DNA from: CAZUXY01 sp964624235
Lineage (GTDB): Bacteria; Spirochaetota; UBA4802; UBA5368
DNA length: 64,000 nucleotides
NCBI GenBank assembly: GCA_964624235.1
Contig: CAZUXY010000013.1
Coordinates: 1-64,000 of the forward strand
Direction: 5' to 3'
Shown: positions 1 to 8,647 of the stretch, one piece after another
How positions within the stretch are numbered: the stretch's first letter is position 1
How the letters are laid out: each line of letters starts with the position of its first letter
Position numbers and translations under genes: made by a program
The notes under the pieces: model-generated
Seen by the model: only the letters and a program-made list of their open reading frames with translations
Told to the model about the DNA's origin: nothing
The model's database searches: none

Positions 1-1647
1 AGGGGTATCGGGCAGGTTTCGAACGACCAGCGGTCCGCCGCCCGCCGCCAGGATGACGTCATAACAGAGGCGCCCTTCCGGACCGCTCACGGGGTCGTAA
101 CCGGGAGGAGTACGCCATCTGCCCAGGGAATGGAGGAGATCCCGTTCCAGCCGGTTATACAGGGCGCATGAGGCGTCCAGAAGCTCTCCGCAGAGAGAGG
201 TAAGGCTGTTGATATTCGCCAGGGGATCGGTGGTAAATCCCAGGAAGGTCTCGTTGATCCTTGCCATTCGCCGCTCGTATTCCACACGAGGGCTGATATC
301 CCGCATATATTCGATGACTCCGCGCACATCCCCGGTCTGTGATTCAAAAAGCGGGAAACTGTAAATCTCGAGCCACCGCCCGCCGCCGTTTTCCTCCTTC
401 CAGGGGACCACCGCATAGGAAGAGGCCCCCGACAACAGAGTCTGCATCCCGGGGCAGTTTCGGCACTGTGTCCCCTCGACGGGGAATACATCATGGCATT
501 TTTTACCCACCAGGGGCATATGCGCGGCAGCCCATAGCTCCGCCGTGGGGTTCGCCCTCATGATGCGCAGGTCCCGGTCCATAACGCACAGGCCGTCCTT
601 TATGCTCGAAAAAACATCCAGTAAAAGAAGTTCTCCCCTGAGACGGGCGTCCTCGGTCAGGTGCTGCCGGGTGATGTCCCGCAGGATGATAATACTCCCC
701 CCGTCACTCTCATGTCCTGATATTTTGTGGACTGAAACAGCAAGTCGCCGGGCGCCTTTCGGCGTATCCAGCACCACCTCCCTGGGGAACGTCCCTTCCC
801 GAGTAATCTGGACCGGGAGCATTGTCGCCTCAGGCAGCCAACGCTCGTCCGCCGACAGGCCTAACAGCTCTCTTGCGGCGCGGTTGATGCTTGTTACCCC
901 GCCCCCGGGACCCGTGACCACCGCTCCTTCGTTGAAAAAATCAAAAAGTTCCGGAGCCAGGTCTTCAATGTCCATCGCGAGAAAACGATACCTGATCACC
1001 GCTATAAACACGAAGATTGAAAGGAATACCGAAGGCGATGCCGAAAACCTCGGCGTTTCGAAATGAAACAGGTGGGGGAGCAGGTAATCGGTGCAGAACC
1101 CGACGGCTAGACTCAGGGACGACCCCGTGACCAGCAGTGCGAGCTGTCCGCGGTATTTCCCGTCATCGCTCCCGCTCCCTTTCCGCACGATCAGAGAAAC
1201 CGCGTAGACAATCGGCAGGGCGACGACCAGAAACACACCATACAAAAAAAGGGCGCCCGGCTCTTCGGTAATACCCCAGCCGTATCGACGGTAACCGGCT
1301 ATCATCAGGGGCGTCGCCAGGCTGACGGCGACTGTTGCCGTACAGAGCACGGCAGTGATATAAAAATCAGGGCCGCGTTTCGTATCGGTGAAAACCATGG
1401 TAAAATTCAAGAAGAGGAGCCCGGTAAGAAGCCAGAACACCGATTTTATTTTCAGGAGGGGAACGATCAAGTCATGGGGGACCGGTGCATGGAGTATAAT
1501 GTCTAATGCCAGCCAGAGCCCGATCGCAGCGGTAAGGATAAAGTACGCCCGTGTAATGCCGCTTCGCTTACGCCGGGCGTACACATAGGTCATCGTGAAT
1601 CCGTTGATCAGAAAAACGGCAAGTGGGATCAACCCGAAGGGATTCAT
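1..1647 (-). CDS. 7TM-PAS-PAS-GAF membrane sensor protein, truncated by window start
   Basis: This frame stays open from an ATG at 1647 to the window edge (549 codons seen), so the C-terminal output domain is missing. Residues 1-225 hold about seven hydrophobic helices like the 7TM input region of membrane histidine kinases, ending in RYRFLAMDIEDL. Two PAS domains follow, at about 230-330 and 340-455. The second has spaced cysteines (KKCHDVFPVEGTQCRNCPG). A GAF-like segment starts near 470. A GGAG about 11 bases upstream supports the start. The family normally senses a ligand at the membrane and signals through a kinase or cyclase domain. I infer a histidine kinase, but the catalytic part is not in view. 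Confidence is high for a sensor, low for the output. Confidence 0.85.
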   Translation of the reverse strand, partial: MNPFGLIPLAVFLINGFTMTYVYARRKRSGITRAYFILTAAIGLWLALDIILHAPVPHDLIVPLLKIKSVFWLLTGLLFLNFTMVFTDTKRGPDFYITAVLCTATVAVSLATPLMIAGYRRYGWGITEEPGALFLYGVFLVVALPIVYAVSLIVRKGSGSDDGKYRGQLALLVTGSSLSLAVGFCTDYLLPHLFHFETPRFSASPSVFLSIFVFIAVIRYRFLAMDIEDLAPELFDFFNEGAVVTGPGGGVTSINRAARELLGLSADERWLPEATMLPVQITREGTFPREVVLDTPKGARRLAVSVHKISGHESDGGSIIILRDITRQHLTEDARLRGELLLLDVFSSIKDGLCVMDRDLRIMRANPTAELWAAAHMPLVGKKCHDVFPVEGTQCRNCPGMQTLLSGASSYAVVPWKEENGGGRWLEIYSFPLFESQTGDVRGVIEYMRDISPRVEYERRMARINETFLGFTTDPLANINSLTSLCGELLDASCALYNRLERDLLHSLGRWRTPPGYDPVSGPEGRLCYDVILAAGGGPLVVRNLPDTP

Positions 1648-1827
1648 CTGCACGGATTCTCCGTCTGAAGCTGGGTGTGGATCATCGCCTGTATGGTAAT
1701 CCCTTCCCTCCGTTCATCAAGTAAAAAACCCGTTTATCCGTAATCCGAAGAAATAAAAATCTTAAAAGAAAAGAGATCGAATCCGTATCCAGTATGGGTG
1801 CTCATTCCACGGGGGGAGATAATATCC

Positions 1828-2709
1828 ATGACCAGAGTACACAACACGGTAATCGCGGCATTCGGCCGCATTTTTCTATTGCTGTCCCTGGCGTTGTTTT
1901 CACAATGCGGTTATCCTGAATCTTTCGACTGCCCTGATCCCGGCAACTCTAATGCATGCAGGGGCGTTGAGATCTATCTTCCCCTCACGTCGATACAGGA
2001 GGGCGAAAAGGCGCACGCTTTCCTGCTGATGATCCACCAGGAAGGTCACAAGTCCCTCTGCAATGACGGAACGGTCATATGGGGAAGCGGTGACGAAAGC
2101 ATTGTCCTGATCGACGAACACGGCGAACTGACCGGCGCAGGGCCGGGTGAAACGGTAATCACCGCATCCTGGAATACCTATTCCGCTGTCAGCCCCATAG
2201 CGGTGAAACGGGCCGTCGATTTCACAAAAATACAATTGAGCGAAATTTTCTATGATGATACCGGAAGCGATACCGGCGTGGAATACATAGAAATCCGCAA
2301 CCTGAACGATTATGAATGTGACCTTACGGGGTTTTTCCTTGTGGACGGGGCTTCGGGCAGCACACGTTTTTATCTGCCTCAGGGTACTTGTATTCCTCCC
2401 GGAACATTTCTCATAGCGGCACAGTCGCGGGACGGATTCAACGGACGCTTCGGTTTTGATCCCCATTGCTGGGGGTTCAGCTTTGTCCTGAACAACAGCG
2501 GTGAAACGGTCTTTCTCTGTTTTCCCGACGGTTCGGTGAGAGATTGTGTGTACATCGAAGGAGGAGCAGCCGAGTTTCCGGCCCCTCCAGAATGGTGTTC
2601 CCCTGAGTATCCCGCCGCAATGGAGGGTTTATCCATAAAAAGGGCTGGGGAAACGGACACCGATACCGCTTTCGACTGGGTGGAAGGCGCGCCCGACCCC
2701 GGAATGTAA
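1828..2709 (+). CDS. Lipoprotein with Big-like and lamin-tail (LTD) domains
   Basis: This 293-residue secreted protein starts at the ATG at 1828 behind a strong GGGGGGAG site; an in-frame ATG at 1798 has no such site. The N-terminus is a signal peptide ending in LALFSQC, a loose lipobox of the kind tolerated in spirochaetes. Residues about 58-105 resemble a bacterial Ig-like (Big_2) fold (DESIVLIDEHGELTGAGPG). Residues about 130-245 look like a lamin-tail domain (LSEIFYDDTG..VEYIEIRNLN..DLTGFFLVDG). Such domains usually mediate surface or carbohydrate/DNA binding, and no catalytic residues are evident. The gene stands alone. The domain calls are by motif; the role is unknown. Confidence 0.75.
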   Translation: MTRVHNTVIAAFGRIFLLLSLALFSQCGYPESFDCPDPGNSNACRGVEIYLPLTSIQEGEKAHAFLLMIHQEGHKSLCNDGTVIWGSGDESIVLIDEHGELTGAGPGETVITASWNTYSAVSPIAVKRAVDFTKIQLSEIFYDDTGSDTGVEYIEIRNLNDYECDLTGFFLVDGASGSTRFYLPQGTCIPPGTFLIAAQSRDGFNGRFGFDPHCWGFSFVLNNSGETVFLCFPDGSVRDCVYIEGGAAEFPAPPEWCSPEYPAAMEGLSIKRAGETDTDTAFDWVEGAPDPGM

Positions 2710-3058
2710 GCCATTCACTCTGCACCGGTTCGGTAATGTTGAAGAAACATCCGTTACCCGAACAGGTCCTCCTGCAGGCCCATATGTTAATTACCACCAT
2801 CAACGGTAAAACTATCGCATGACGGCAGTAAAATATTTATATTTCTGATAAAAAATTTATATTGATTTTCTTTACCGTATGCATTAAAAGCGGGAACATA
2901 TCATTTAGAAAAAATATATTTTCGACAAATTCGATATATTACCGCTACACGATGGGAGTTCCCGCATAAGGGAAGGAGGGGAGTATTTAATATATACACA
3001 TTAACATCTGAGTAGCGCTCTAAAACGCGGATAAAATAGATATGTGAAAGAAGGAAAT
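2710..3058. other. Intergenic region, AT-rich
   Basis: No gene is visible. The left part contains an imperfect inverted repeat around 2729-2764 (GTTCGG...CCGAAC) that could be a terminator-like stem but lacks a T-run. The right part, from about 2825, is AT-rich and probably carries the promoter of the next gene, but I cannot assign clear -35/-10 boxes. Confidence 0.4.
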
Positions 3059-3787
3059 ATGTTGCCACATGTAGCGCTTATTGTAGGAGCCAGCGGACTG
3101 ATTGGAAGTTATTGCCTTAAATTCCTGCTTGAAAGTAAATCTTACTGTAAGGTAAGGGCGCTGGTACGGCGTCCTCTTGAAATCACTCACCCGAAACTTG
3201 AGGAGCACATTATCGATTTTGACCGGCTTGAATCCTGCCGGGAACTCTTTAAAGTGGAAGATGTATATTGCTGCCTGGGGACCACCATGCGGAATGCCGG
3301 TTCACGTGAGGCCTTCCGCAAAGTGGATATTTCTTATCCCGTCAATGTCGCCCGGTTTGCATCAGAGATGAAAGTCGGTCAGTTGCTTGTCATTTCATCA
3401 ATGGGCGCCGATCCCCGTTCACTTTTTTTCTATAACCGGGTCAAGGGCGAAATGGAAAATGGGGTGAGGAAATACAAATTCCGGGGACTTCATTTCTTAA
3501 GACCGTCGCTGCTGCTGGGGAAGAGAAAGGAGTTCCGGTTTGCCGAATACCTGGGCCAGAAAATCGCCCCGGTGATATCACCCCTGATGAGGTGCCGATT
3601 GAAGAAATACCGTCCCATAAAAGCAGAGGTGGTGGCATGGTCCATGGTGAGTCTGGGGACCAGCCATGTCAGGCACCTGGTCCTTGACTCGGACCTGATT
3701 CAGGCATGGTACGACGGCAATATAAACGGTTTTTCCATGTGGGTGGTCAATGAATATGAACGCAGAATATCCGAAACGGAGTTTTGA
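3059..3787 (+). CDS. NAD(P)-binding atypical SDR oxidoreductase (HTATIP2/YbjT-like)
   Basis: The 242-residue protein begins with a Rossmann dinucleotide motif, LIVGASGLIGS, within 20 residues of the start. SSMGAD and YNRVKGEME (the atypical SDR YxxxK region) follow, then FLRPSLLLGKR. This pattern matches NAD(P)H-binding proteins related to HTATIP2. Such proteins are cytosolic, and many act as redox sensors or reductases with unknown substrates. The start is uncertain: ATG at 3059 has AGAAGGA only about 3 bases upstream, and a GTG at 3044 is in frame. The gene is monocistronic, followed by a convergent gene at 3864. The fold is clear; the substrate cannot be deduced. Confidence 0.82.
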   Translation: MLPHVALIVGASGLIGSYCLKFLLESKSYCKVRALVRRPLEITHPKLEEHIIDFDRLESCRELFKVEDVYCCLGTTMRNAGSREAFRKVDISYPVNVARFASEMKVGQLLVISSMGADPRSLFFYNRVKGEMENGVRKYKFRGLHFLRPSLLLGKRKEFRFAEYLGQKIAPVISPLMRCRLKKYRPIKAEVVAWSMVSLGTSHVRHLVLDSDLIQAWYDGNINGFSMWVVNEYERRISETEF

Positions 3788-3863
3788 CCGTGTTCGTCAA
3801 TCCTCCGCTTCGTTCTGTGCGATGATGCGTGCTCAGACCCCGGCCTGAGCAATATACGGCAAG

Positions 3864-4265
3864 TTACCTGCGAAAACCCCTGCCGTCACGACGGCAGTAA
3901 TAATTGTTTTCTTCCAGCTTCTTGATCTGGTCTTTGGTAAGAACCTTTTCTACCGCCTTACGGTGCTCGTCATGCAGTTTCCACATTGCCTCGCGGTTCC
4001 CACGCTCCTTATCGTACTTTTCACTGAAAGACTTGTTGATCCCGGTAATGCTGGCAACCTGCTGATCGTTGAGACCCAGTTCTTTTTTCAACTCGGGTAT
4101 TCTCCAGAAACGTCCCATACCGTAACCGCCCCGGCCGTATCCCGGACCGTCGCAACCGTACCTGCCGTTCCTGTCGTAACCCGGTTTGCCCCACCGGGCG
4201 TACAGGTCGGGAACCGCCAGTGACACAAGTGCGATAGTACCTAATATCAAAAATAGTTTTTTCAT
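3864..4265 (-). CDS. Spy/CpxP-like periplasmic protein with Gly/Tyr-rich N-terminus
   Basis: The 133-residue exported protein starts at ATG 4265, eight bases downstream of AGGAG. It has a signal peptide ending VPDLYA, followed by RWGKPGY and a Gly/Tyr/Arg-rich stretch to about residue 55. The remainder is helical: ELGLNDQQVASITGI and LTKDQIKKLEE are two LTxxQ-like motifs of the Spy/CpxP/heavy-metal-resistance family. Family members are periplasmic chaperones or metal sensors. The C-terminus is basic (CRRDGRGFRR). The signal-peptide junction is identical over 18 bases to that of the SHOCT gene at 26824 (see findings). Confidence 0.75.
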   Translation of the reverse strand: MKKLFLILGTIALVSLAVPDLYARWGKPGYDRNGRYGCDGPGYGRGGYGMGRFWRIPELKKELGLNDQQVASITGINKSFSEKYDKERGNREAMWKLHDEHRKAVEKVLTKDQIKKLEENNYYCRRDGRGFRR

Positions 4266-4817
4266 GAAAATTCTCCTTTTTCGTGTTATGGCCGTAAGAC
4301 CCCGGATATGCAGGCAAAGGTTCCTTTTTTTATAAAAAATCATTAGAATTATCGTACGATCGAATGCCGCAATATCCGGACATACGGTTACGATGAATTG
4401 ATTAAAAAAAGACGGCACCGTACTCCGGTCGTAATATCCGCGGCAACAGGGGCGCGTAAGAGGTGTGAATCCGAAAAGTATTTTGCAGATAGTCCGGTCG
4501 CTTTTTTCTATTGGATGAGGTGGCTGTACTTTCAGTGTATAGGTATTCTGGGCGAACCGACTACTTAAGCGTTTCGCACCGGCACTCTCCGTCCGTAGCG
4601 GGGAACTGACTGCCGGTTTCCAAGGTCAGTGGTAATTCCACCATAAAGATGACGGTTATGCGACTCTCATCTGCCGATTGACATCTCAGGAATACCCATA
4701 TCCCGACAGAATCTATCGAGTGAACCGGGCTGCTTTCCAGATCGGTGTCTTCTACCGTCTCGAAGCCGCACCATTATGGATGTTTCAACGACACACGTAT
4801 TGGAACGCGAACTCCGT
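4266..4817. other. Intergenic region without a visible gene
   Basis: These 552 bases hold no frame with a ribosome site and a plausible protein. The short open frames seen here are arginine/proline-rich antisense shadows. The first 60 bases lie upstream of the Spy-like gene and must contain its promoter. I found no clear terminator or repeat. Confidence 0.4.
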
Positions 4818-5444
4818 TCAGGTCTTGTTAAGAATGTGTACATCTACCTTTCCCTGCAGTGCCTGTTTGAACCGCGCGGCATCAGAGGCGTCCCCGACAA
4901 TGGCTCCGTAATGCATGGGAACGGCGATCTTGGGCATGATTGTCAGCGCTGCCTGCACGGCCTCTTCGGCGTCCATGACATAGGTGCCCGACACCGGCAG
5001 CAGGGCGATATCGGCGGTGATACTCTTCATCTCGGGGATGAAATCAGTGTCACCTGAATGATAGATGCGCACCCCATCCATCTCCACGATAAACCCCAGC
5101 CATCCTTTAGACCCGGGATGAAACTGTTTGTTGAGATTATATGCAGGTACCGCGCTGATCTTCACTCCCTCTACCGTGAGGGAATCACCGGGTTTCATAA
5201 TCCTTACATCGCCCCTGAGTTTTTTCGCCGAGTCTTTTTCCGTGATAATCACTGAATTCTGTTTTATGATCTTACCTATATCATCGGGGGAACAGTGATC
5301 GTAATGCTCGTGGGTAACCAGTATTAGATCGGCGCTTTTGCCTTTCGCGATCTTGAAAGGATCGATATACACGGTTTTACTTCCCCCGATTACAAAGCCG
5401 TCATGGCCCAGCCAGTTGATTTTTTTTGCGTATTCTTTTACCAT
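4818..5444 (-). CDS. MBL-fold metal-dependent hydrolase (UlaG/UPF0173-like)
   Basis: This 208-residue protein starts at ATG 5444, five bases after GGAGG; a longer upstream frame is arginine-rich and implausible. It shows the metallo-beta-lactamase motifs in order: THEHYDHCSPDD near residue 45-55, the metal ligand in YHSGDTDFIPE near 130, and VPMHYGAIVGD near 180. The short spacing and SGTYVMDAEEA segment resemble UPF0173/UlaG-like hydrolases, which bind two metals and are mostly uncharacterised. It is a cytosolic, single-gene unit, divergent from the gene at 5684. The fold is certain; the substrate is unknown. Confidence 0.88.
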   Translation of the reverse strand: MVKEYAKKINWLGHDGFVIGGSKTVYIDPFKIAKGKSADLILVTHEHYDHCSPDDIGKIIKQNSVIITEKDSAKKLRGDVRIMKPGDSLTVEGVKISAVPAYNLNKQFHPGSKGWLGFIVEMDGVRIYHSGDTDFIPEMKSITADIALLPVSGTYVMDAEEAVQAALTIMPKIAVPMHYGAIVGDASDAARFKQALQGKVDVHILNKT

Positions 5445-5595
5445 GGTTCCCTCCATGCCTGTATCATCATCAACCGCACCGTATCGCCGGCGCCGCAGGC
5501 CGCGCGGACCCGATGCGACAGGTCTCATGGTAAACCTTCCGCGCACAGAGCACAATGCTATTTTTGTCGCACAGGCGCACCCCTTTTTTTAAAGT

Positions 5596-5623
5596 TTGAC
5601 TTTTAACTCCCTCGCTCTATCAT
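5596..5623 (+). promoter_or_regulatory. Candidate sigma-70 promoter of the GNAT-TraB gene
   Basis: TTGACT (5596-5601) and TATCAT (5618-5623) are separated by 16 bases and lie about 60 bases ahead of the GTG start at 5684. This is a consensus match only. Confidence 0.5.
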
Positions 5624-5683
5624 ACATCACCGTACGACCGCAGTGGTGTAATACACACGACGATAAGAAAGGAAAGGTCCGCA

Positions 5684-7420
5684 GTGATCACACCCGAACA
5701 AAAAACATTTATCCTTTCTAATGCATATGTCCCTGAGCATATTCCCGGTCTTATGACCCTCATCTCCCGCGGCGAGCCGGAACTTTTTGACGACTATATC
5801 GCCTTCCGCGGGGAAAACTGGTGTATCCTGGTGGGATACCCCCTTAAAAATGAACATTCCGAACAACGTCTCCAGTACGCGATCGAGACGATAAACAGAA
5901 ATTATTCTCCCGAGTCCATACTGCTGATCGCGCCGTCAATTCCCGAGGCATGCCGGAAAAGCGGTGTCACAATCGAAAAGGACCGCTATTATTCCCTGCC
6001 GCTGGAGGGTTACACCCCTCCAGGGAGGCTGTTGCGGGAGGTGCGTAAAGCCTCGGAGCAACTGCGCTTTTCCACATCAGATAAAATGACCGATGACCAC
6101 CGGCTGCTTACGAATGAGTTCCTGGAAAGGGTGGAGCTCTCCAATATAATCCAAGAGCTCTACCGCAGCATGCCTCGGTATATAAAAGGTTCCGAAACCG
6201 CCATGGTGCTGGAGGCCCGCACGTTGGAGGGCGGGCTGTCAGCATTTTTTGTGGTGGATACGGCGGCGACCAAATTTCTCACCTACCTGGTGGGTTGTCA
6301 TTCGAGGACCCATTACGTTCCCCATGCGTCGGATTTCATCTTCCATGAAATGATCGCACTTGCCCGGGGATACGGCAAGCGTGAGATAAATCTGGGACTG
6401 GGGGTCAACGAAGGTATCGCGCGATTCAAGATCAAGTGGGGTGGACTGCCCGGACTCGAATACCAGAGTTGCGAGTACCGGCCGGCAAGTGATATTAGAA
6501 CCGCGGGCGTCCCCCGGCCCCTGCCGGGGGAAGAATCGCGGAACCCGCGCCTGGACGGGAATAACCGCCGGGACGGAAACAGGGTCAGCCTGATCCGCTG
6601 GCTGAAGGGGGAACGAAAACTCAGGATGACATGGAGGCTCAATTACCGCGGACGTGAAAGCGTGCTGGTGGCATCGGCCCATTTTTCGCCCCACAGTTTC
6701 CAGAGCTCCCTGAACCACTTTATTTCATGTGCACGAACCGTTATTTTCGAAGGGCCCCTGGATCCTCCCGATATGGAAAAGGTGCGGACCCGCGGTTCCG
6801 GTTCACGGGAGCACCTTTCCCTCTGTGAAGCCCTGAGACCCGAGACCATACAAAAGATCAACCAGTACCTGGGGGGGCCAGAGGGGATGCGCAATCCGGC
6901 GTTTGCCGCCAAAGCCAGGGCATTGAAGCTTATCGATGAAAATTTCCTTCAGGATGAGACCCGGGGGCTCAGGCCATGGATGGCCCTGTTCGGGATATGG
7001 ACCCGTTTTCTTTCATTCCACGGCTGGAACGGTTCCGTGGATTTGGAGGCCTATGACATCGCGCGCCGCCTGAACAGGAAGGTGGTTTTCCTGGAAACCA
7101 TCGAAGCACAGGTCGAGGCGATGGAGGGGATCCCCTTCGAAAAGATAGTGCAGTTCTTTGAGAGCTTCGACCGGTGGGAACGTTTCGCCCACCGCTATAA
7201 GAGTTATTACCTCAGGGGAAACATCGACGCCATCATGGGGAGCACCGTTGTTTTCCCGACGCGGTGCGAGTCCATAGTGGACAAACGGGATCCCGTATTC
7301 TTCAACGGCATGAAACCCTTCGTGGAGGAAGGGGGCGCACTGGCTTTTTTCGGGGTTATCCATATGCGGGGAGTCATTAAACTGCTCAGGGAATGGGGAT
7401 GTGAAGTGACCAAATTATAG
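5684..7420 (+). CDS. GNAT acyltransferase fused to a TraB/GumN (Tiki-like) domain
   Basis: The 578-residue protein starts at GTG 5684 behind AGGAAAGG. Residues 1-265 resemble DUF2156/FemAB-type GNAT transferases: HASDFIFHEMIALARGYG and NLGLGVNEGIARFKIKWGG form the acyl-donor binding half. Residues 270-305 are a charged linker. Residues about 315-578 match the TraB/PrgY/GumN family: SVLVASAHFSPHS (His333), TVIFEG (Glu356), DLEAYDIARRLNRKVVFLET (about 453-472), and a C-terminal FFGVIHMRGVIKLLREWG (His560). TraB/Tiki proteins are metal-dependent proteases or peptidase-like proteins. No signal peptide is present, so I infer a cytosolic protein. The radical SAM gene follows 43 bases later and is probably co-transcribed. 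The combination is unusual and the joint function unknown. Confidence 0.72.
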   Translation: MITPEQKTFILSNAYVPEHIPGLMTLISRGEPELFDDYIAFRGENWCILVGYPLKNEHSEQRLQYAIETINRNYSPESILLIAPSIPEACRKSGVTIEKDRYYSLPLEGYTPPGRLLREVRKASEQLRFSTSDKMTDDHRLLTNEFLERVELSNIIQELYRSMPRYIKGSETAMVLEARTLEGGLSAFFVVDTAATKFLTYLVGCHSRTHYVPHASDFIFHEMIALARGYGKREINLGLGVNEGIARFKIKWGGLPGLEYQSCEYRPASDIRTAGVPRPLPGEESRNPRLDGNNRRDGNRVSLIRWLKGERKLRMTWRLNYRGRESVLVASAHFSPHSFQSSLNHFISCARTVIFEGPLDPPDMEKVRTRGSGSREHLSLCEALRPETIQKINQYLGGPEGMRNPAFAAKARALKLIDENFLQDETRGLRPWMALFGIWTRFLSFHGWNGSVDLEAYDIARRLNRKVVFLETIEAQVEAMEGIPFEKIVQFFESFDRWERFAHRYKSYYLRGNIDAIMGSTVVFPTRCESIVDKRDPVFFNGMKPFVEEGGALAFFGVIHMRGVIKLLREWGCEVTKL

Positions 7421-7463
7421 CGCCGGTGCCGGATCACTGCCATACGGCGCGCACAGAGAATAC

Positions 7464-8564
7464 ATGATAATGAAAGTCAAAAACCTTTTTTCCAGAATGT
7501 TTCAGCGTACAGACCGCCGGCCTTTCTTCGCCTGGCAGATCGAGCTCACCACCCGCTGCCCTCTGCTCTGTACCATGTGCGTGAAGACAGCCGCAGGCAA
7601 ATGGGACAAGCGGGACATCCCGTTCGAAAATTTTGAACAAATCGCGCCGTACCTCTCAAGGGTGGAAAACGTGGTGCTCGAAGGATGGGGGGACCCGTTG
7701 ATGTATCCCCGCATTCTGGACGCGGTGCGGCTGGTGCGGGCGCAGGGGGCGAAACCGGGATTCGTCTGCTGCGGCAGCGGTATGAGCGATGAAAAAATGC
7801 GGGGACTTATCGATGCGGGTCTCGAATTCATCGGGTTTTCCTTTTCCGGCGGCAGCGCAAATATCCATAATCGCATCAGGGTGAATTCGGACTTCGCAAA
7901 GCTCAGGAACACCCTGGGGCGGTTTTCCAAAATGATTGTCAAAGCCGGCAGCAAGATCCCCCGGATACACATTGTCTACCTCATGCTGAAAGACAACATC
8001 CACGAGGTCCCGGCGGTACTGGACATCGCGCATGAAACGGGGATACCCCAGGTCAACCTTATAAATATCATCCAGGTAACCGACGGCGCCCAGGATGCCC
8101 AGCGGGTGTTCAGCTGTGACGGCGGCAATCCCTATAATCAAACACTCCTGGAAGCACAGGAAAAAGCGCGCCGGATGAAGATAGACCTGAACATTCCGCT
8201 GATAGAAGCGGATGAGGTGGATGTCTGCAACGAGAACCCGCTGCACAATGTCTATATTTCATCCGAGGGCGAAGTATCCCCCTGCGTGTTCCTGAACCCT
8301 CCGGTGGCGTCACCGTTGCGGAGGATCTTCTGCGGAAAAGAACACTATGTGGAGAAGCTGAGTTTCGGCAACATCTTCAGGCAGCCATTTGAAGAGATAT
8401 GGGATGGCCCCGAATACCGGGCGTTCCGCGATAAGTTCGCCGCCCGCAGGGAAAAGATGCGGGAGATATTCCGTGCGCTCGAAGAGCGCCGGCTTGTGCG
8501 TGACGACCGTCTGCCCGATCCCCCCCCGCATTGCCGCACCTGTCACGAAATACTGGGCATCTGA
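7464..8564 (+). CDS. Radical SAM/SPASM enzyme
   Basis: This 366-residue cytosolic enzyme carries the radical SAM cluster motif CPLLCTMC (Cys32, Cys36, Cys39), then GWGDPLMYP in the SAM-binding position. A C-terminal SPASM-like region follows (VYISSEGEVSPCVFL, FGNIFRQPFEEIWDG, CRTCHEILGI) that would bind auxiliary Fe-S clusters. SPASM enzymes usually modify peptides or proteins. The gene lies 43 bases behind the GNAT-TraB gene with no promoter between, so an operon is likely. Two starts are possible (7464 and 7470); neither has a strong ribosome site. No small precursor peptide gene is visible nearby, so the substrate could be a distant peptide or a metabolite. Confidence 0.85.
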   Translation: MIMKVKNLFSRMFQRTDRRPFFAWQIELTTRCPLLCTMCVKTAAGKWDKRDIPFENFEQIAPYLSRVENVVLEGWGDPLMYPRILDAVRLVRAQGAKPGFVCCGSGMSDEKMRGLIDAGLEFIGFSFSGGSANIHNRIRVNSDFAKLRNTLGRFSKMIVKAGSKIPRIHIVYLMLKDNIHEVPAVLDIAHETGIPQVNLINIIQVTDGAQDAQRVFSCDGGNPYNQTLLEAQEKARRMKIDLNIPLIEADEVDVCNENPLHNVYISSEGEVSPCVFLNPPVASPLRRIFCGKEHYVEKLSFGNIFRQPFEEIWDGPEYRAFRDKFAARREKMREIFRALEERRLVRDDRLPDPPPHCRTCHEILGI

Positions 8565-8585
8565 ACGGATTTGCCGCCGTAGTGC

Positions 8586-8614
8586 TTGACACGGCCGCCG
8601 GGCTTTTTTATGGT
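8586..8614 (+). promoter_or_regulatory. Candidate sigma-70 promoter of the BASS transporter gene
   Basis: A perfect TTGACA (8586-8591) and TATGGT (8609-8614) are 17 bases apart, about 33 bases before the ATG at 8648. This suggests the transporter is transcribed independently of the radical SAM gene. Confidence 0.65.
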
Positions 8615-8647
8615 GTGGGCCTTTATCATTCCCGTGACGGTGATATC

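Noticed and set aside
87..494. 135-codon open frame near the left edge
   Set aside because: The genuine frame on this strand is the sensor gene that runs off the window; this one is out of frame and arginine/proline-rich.
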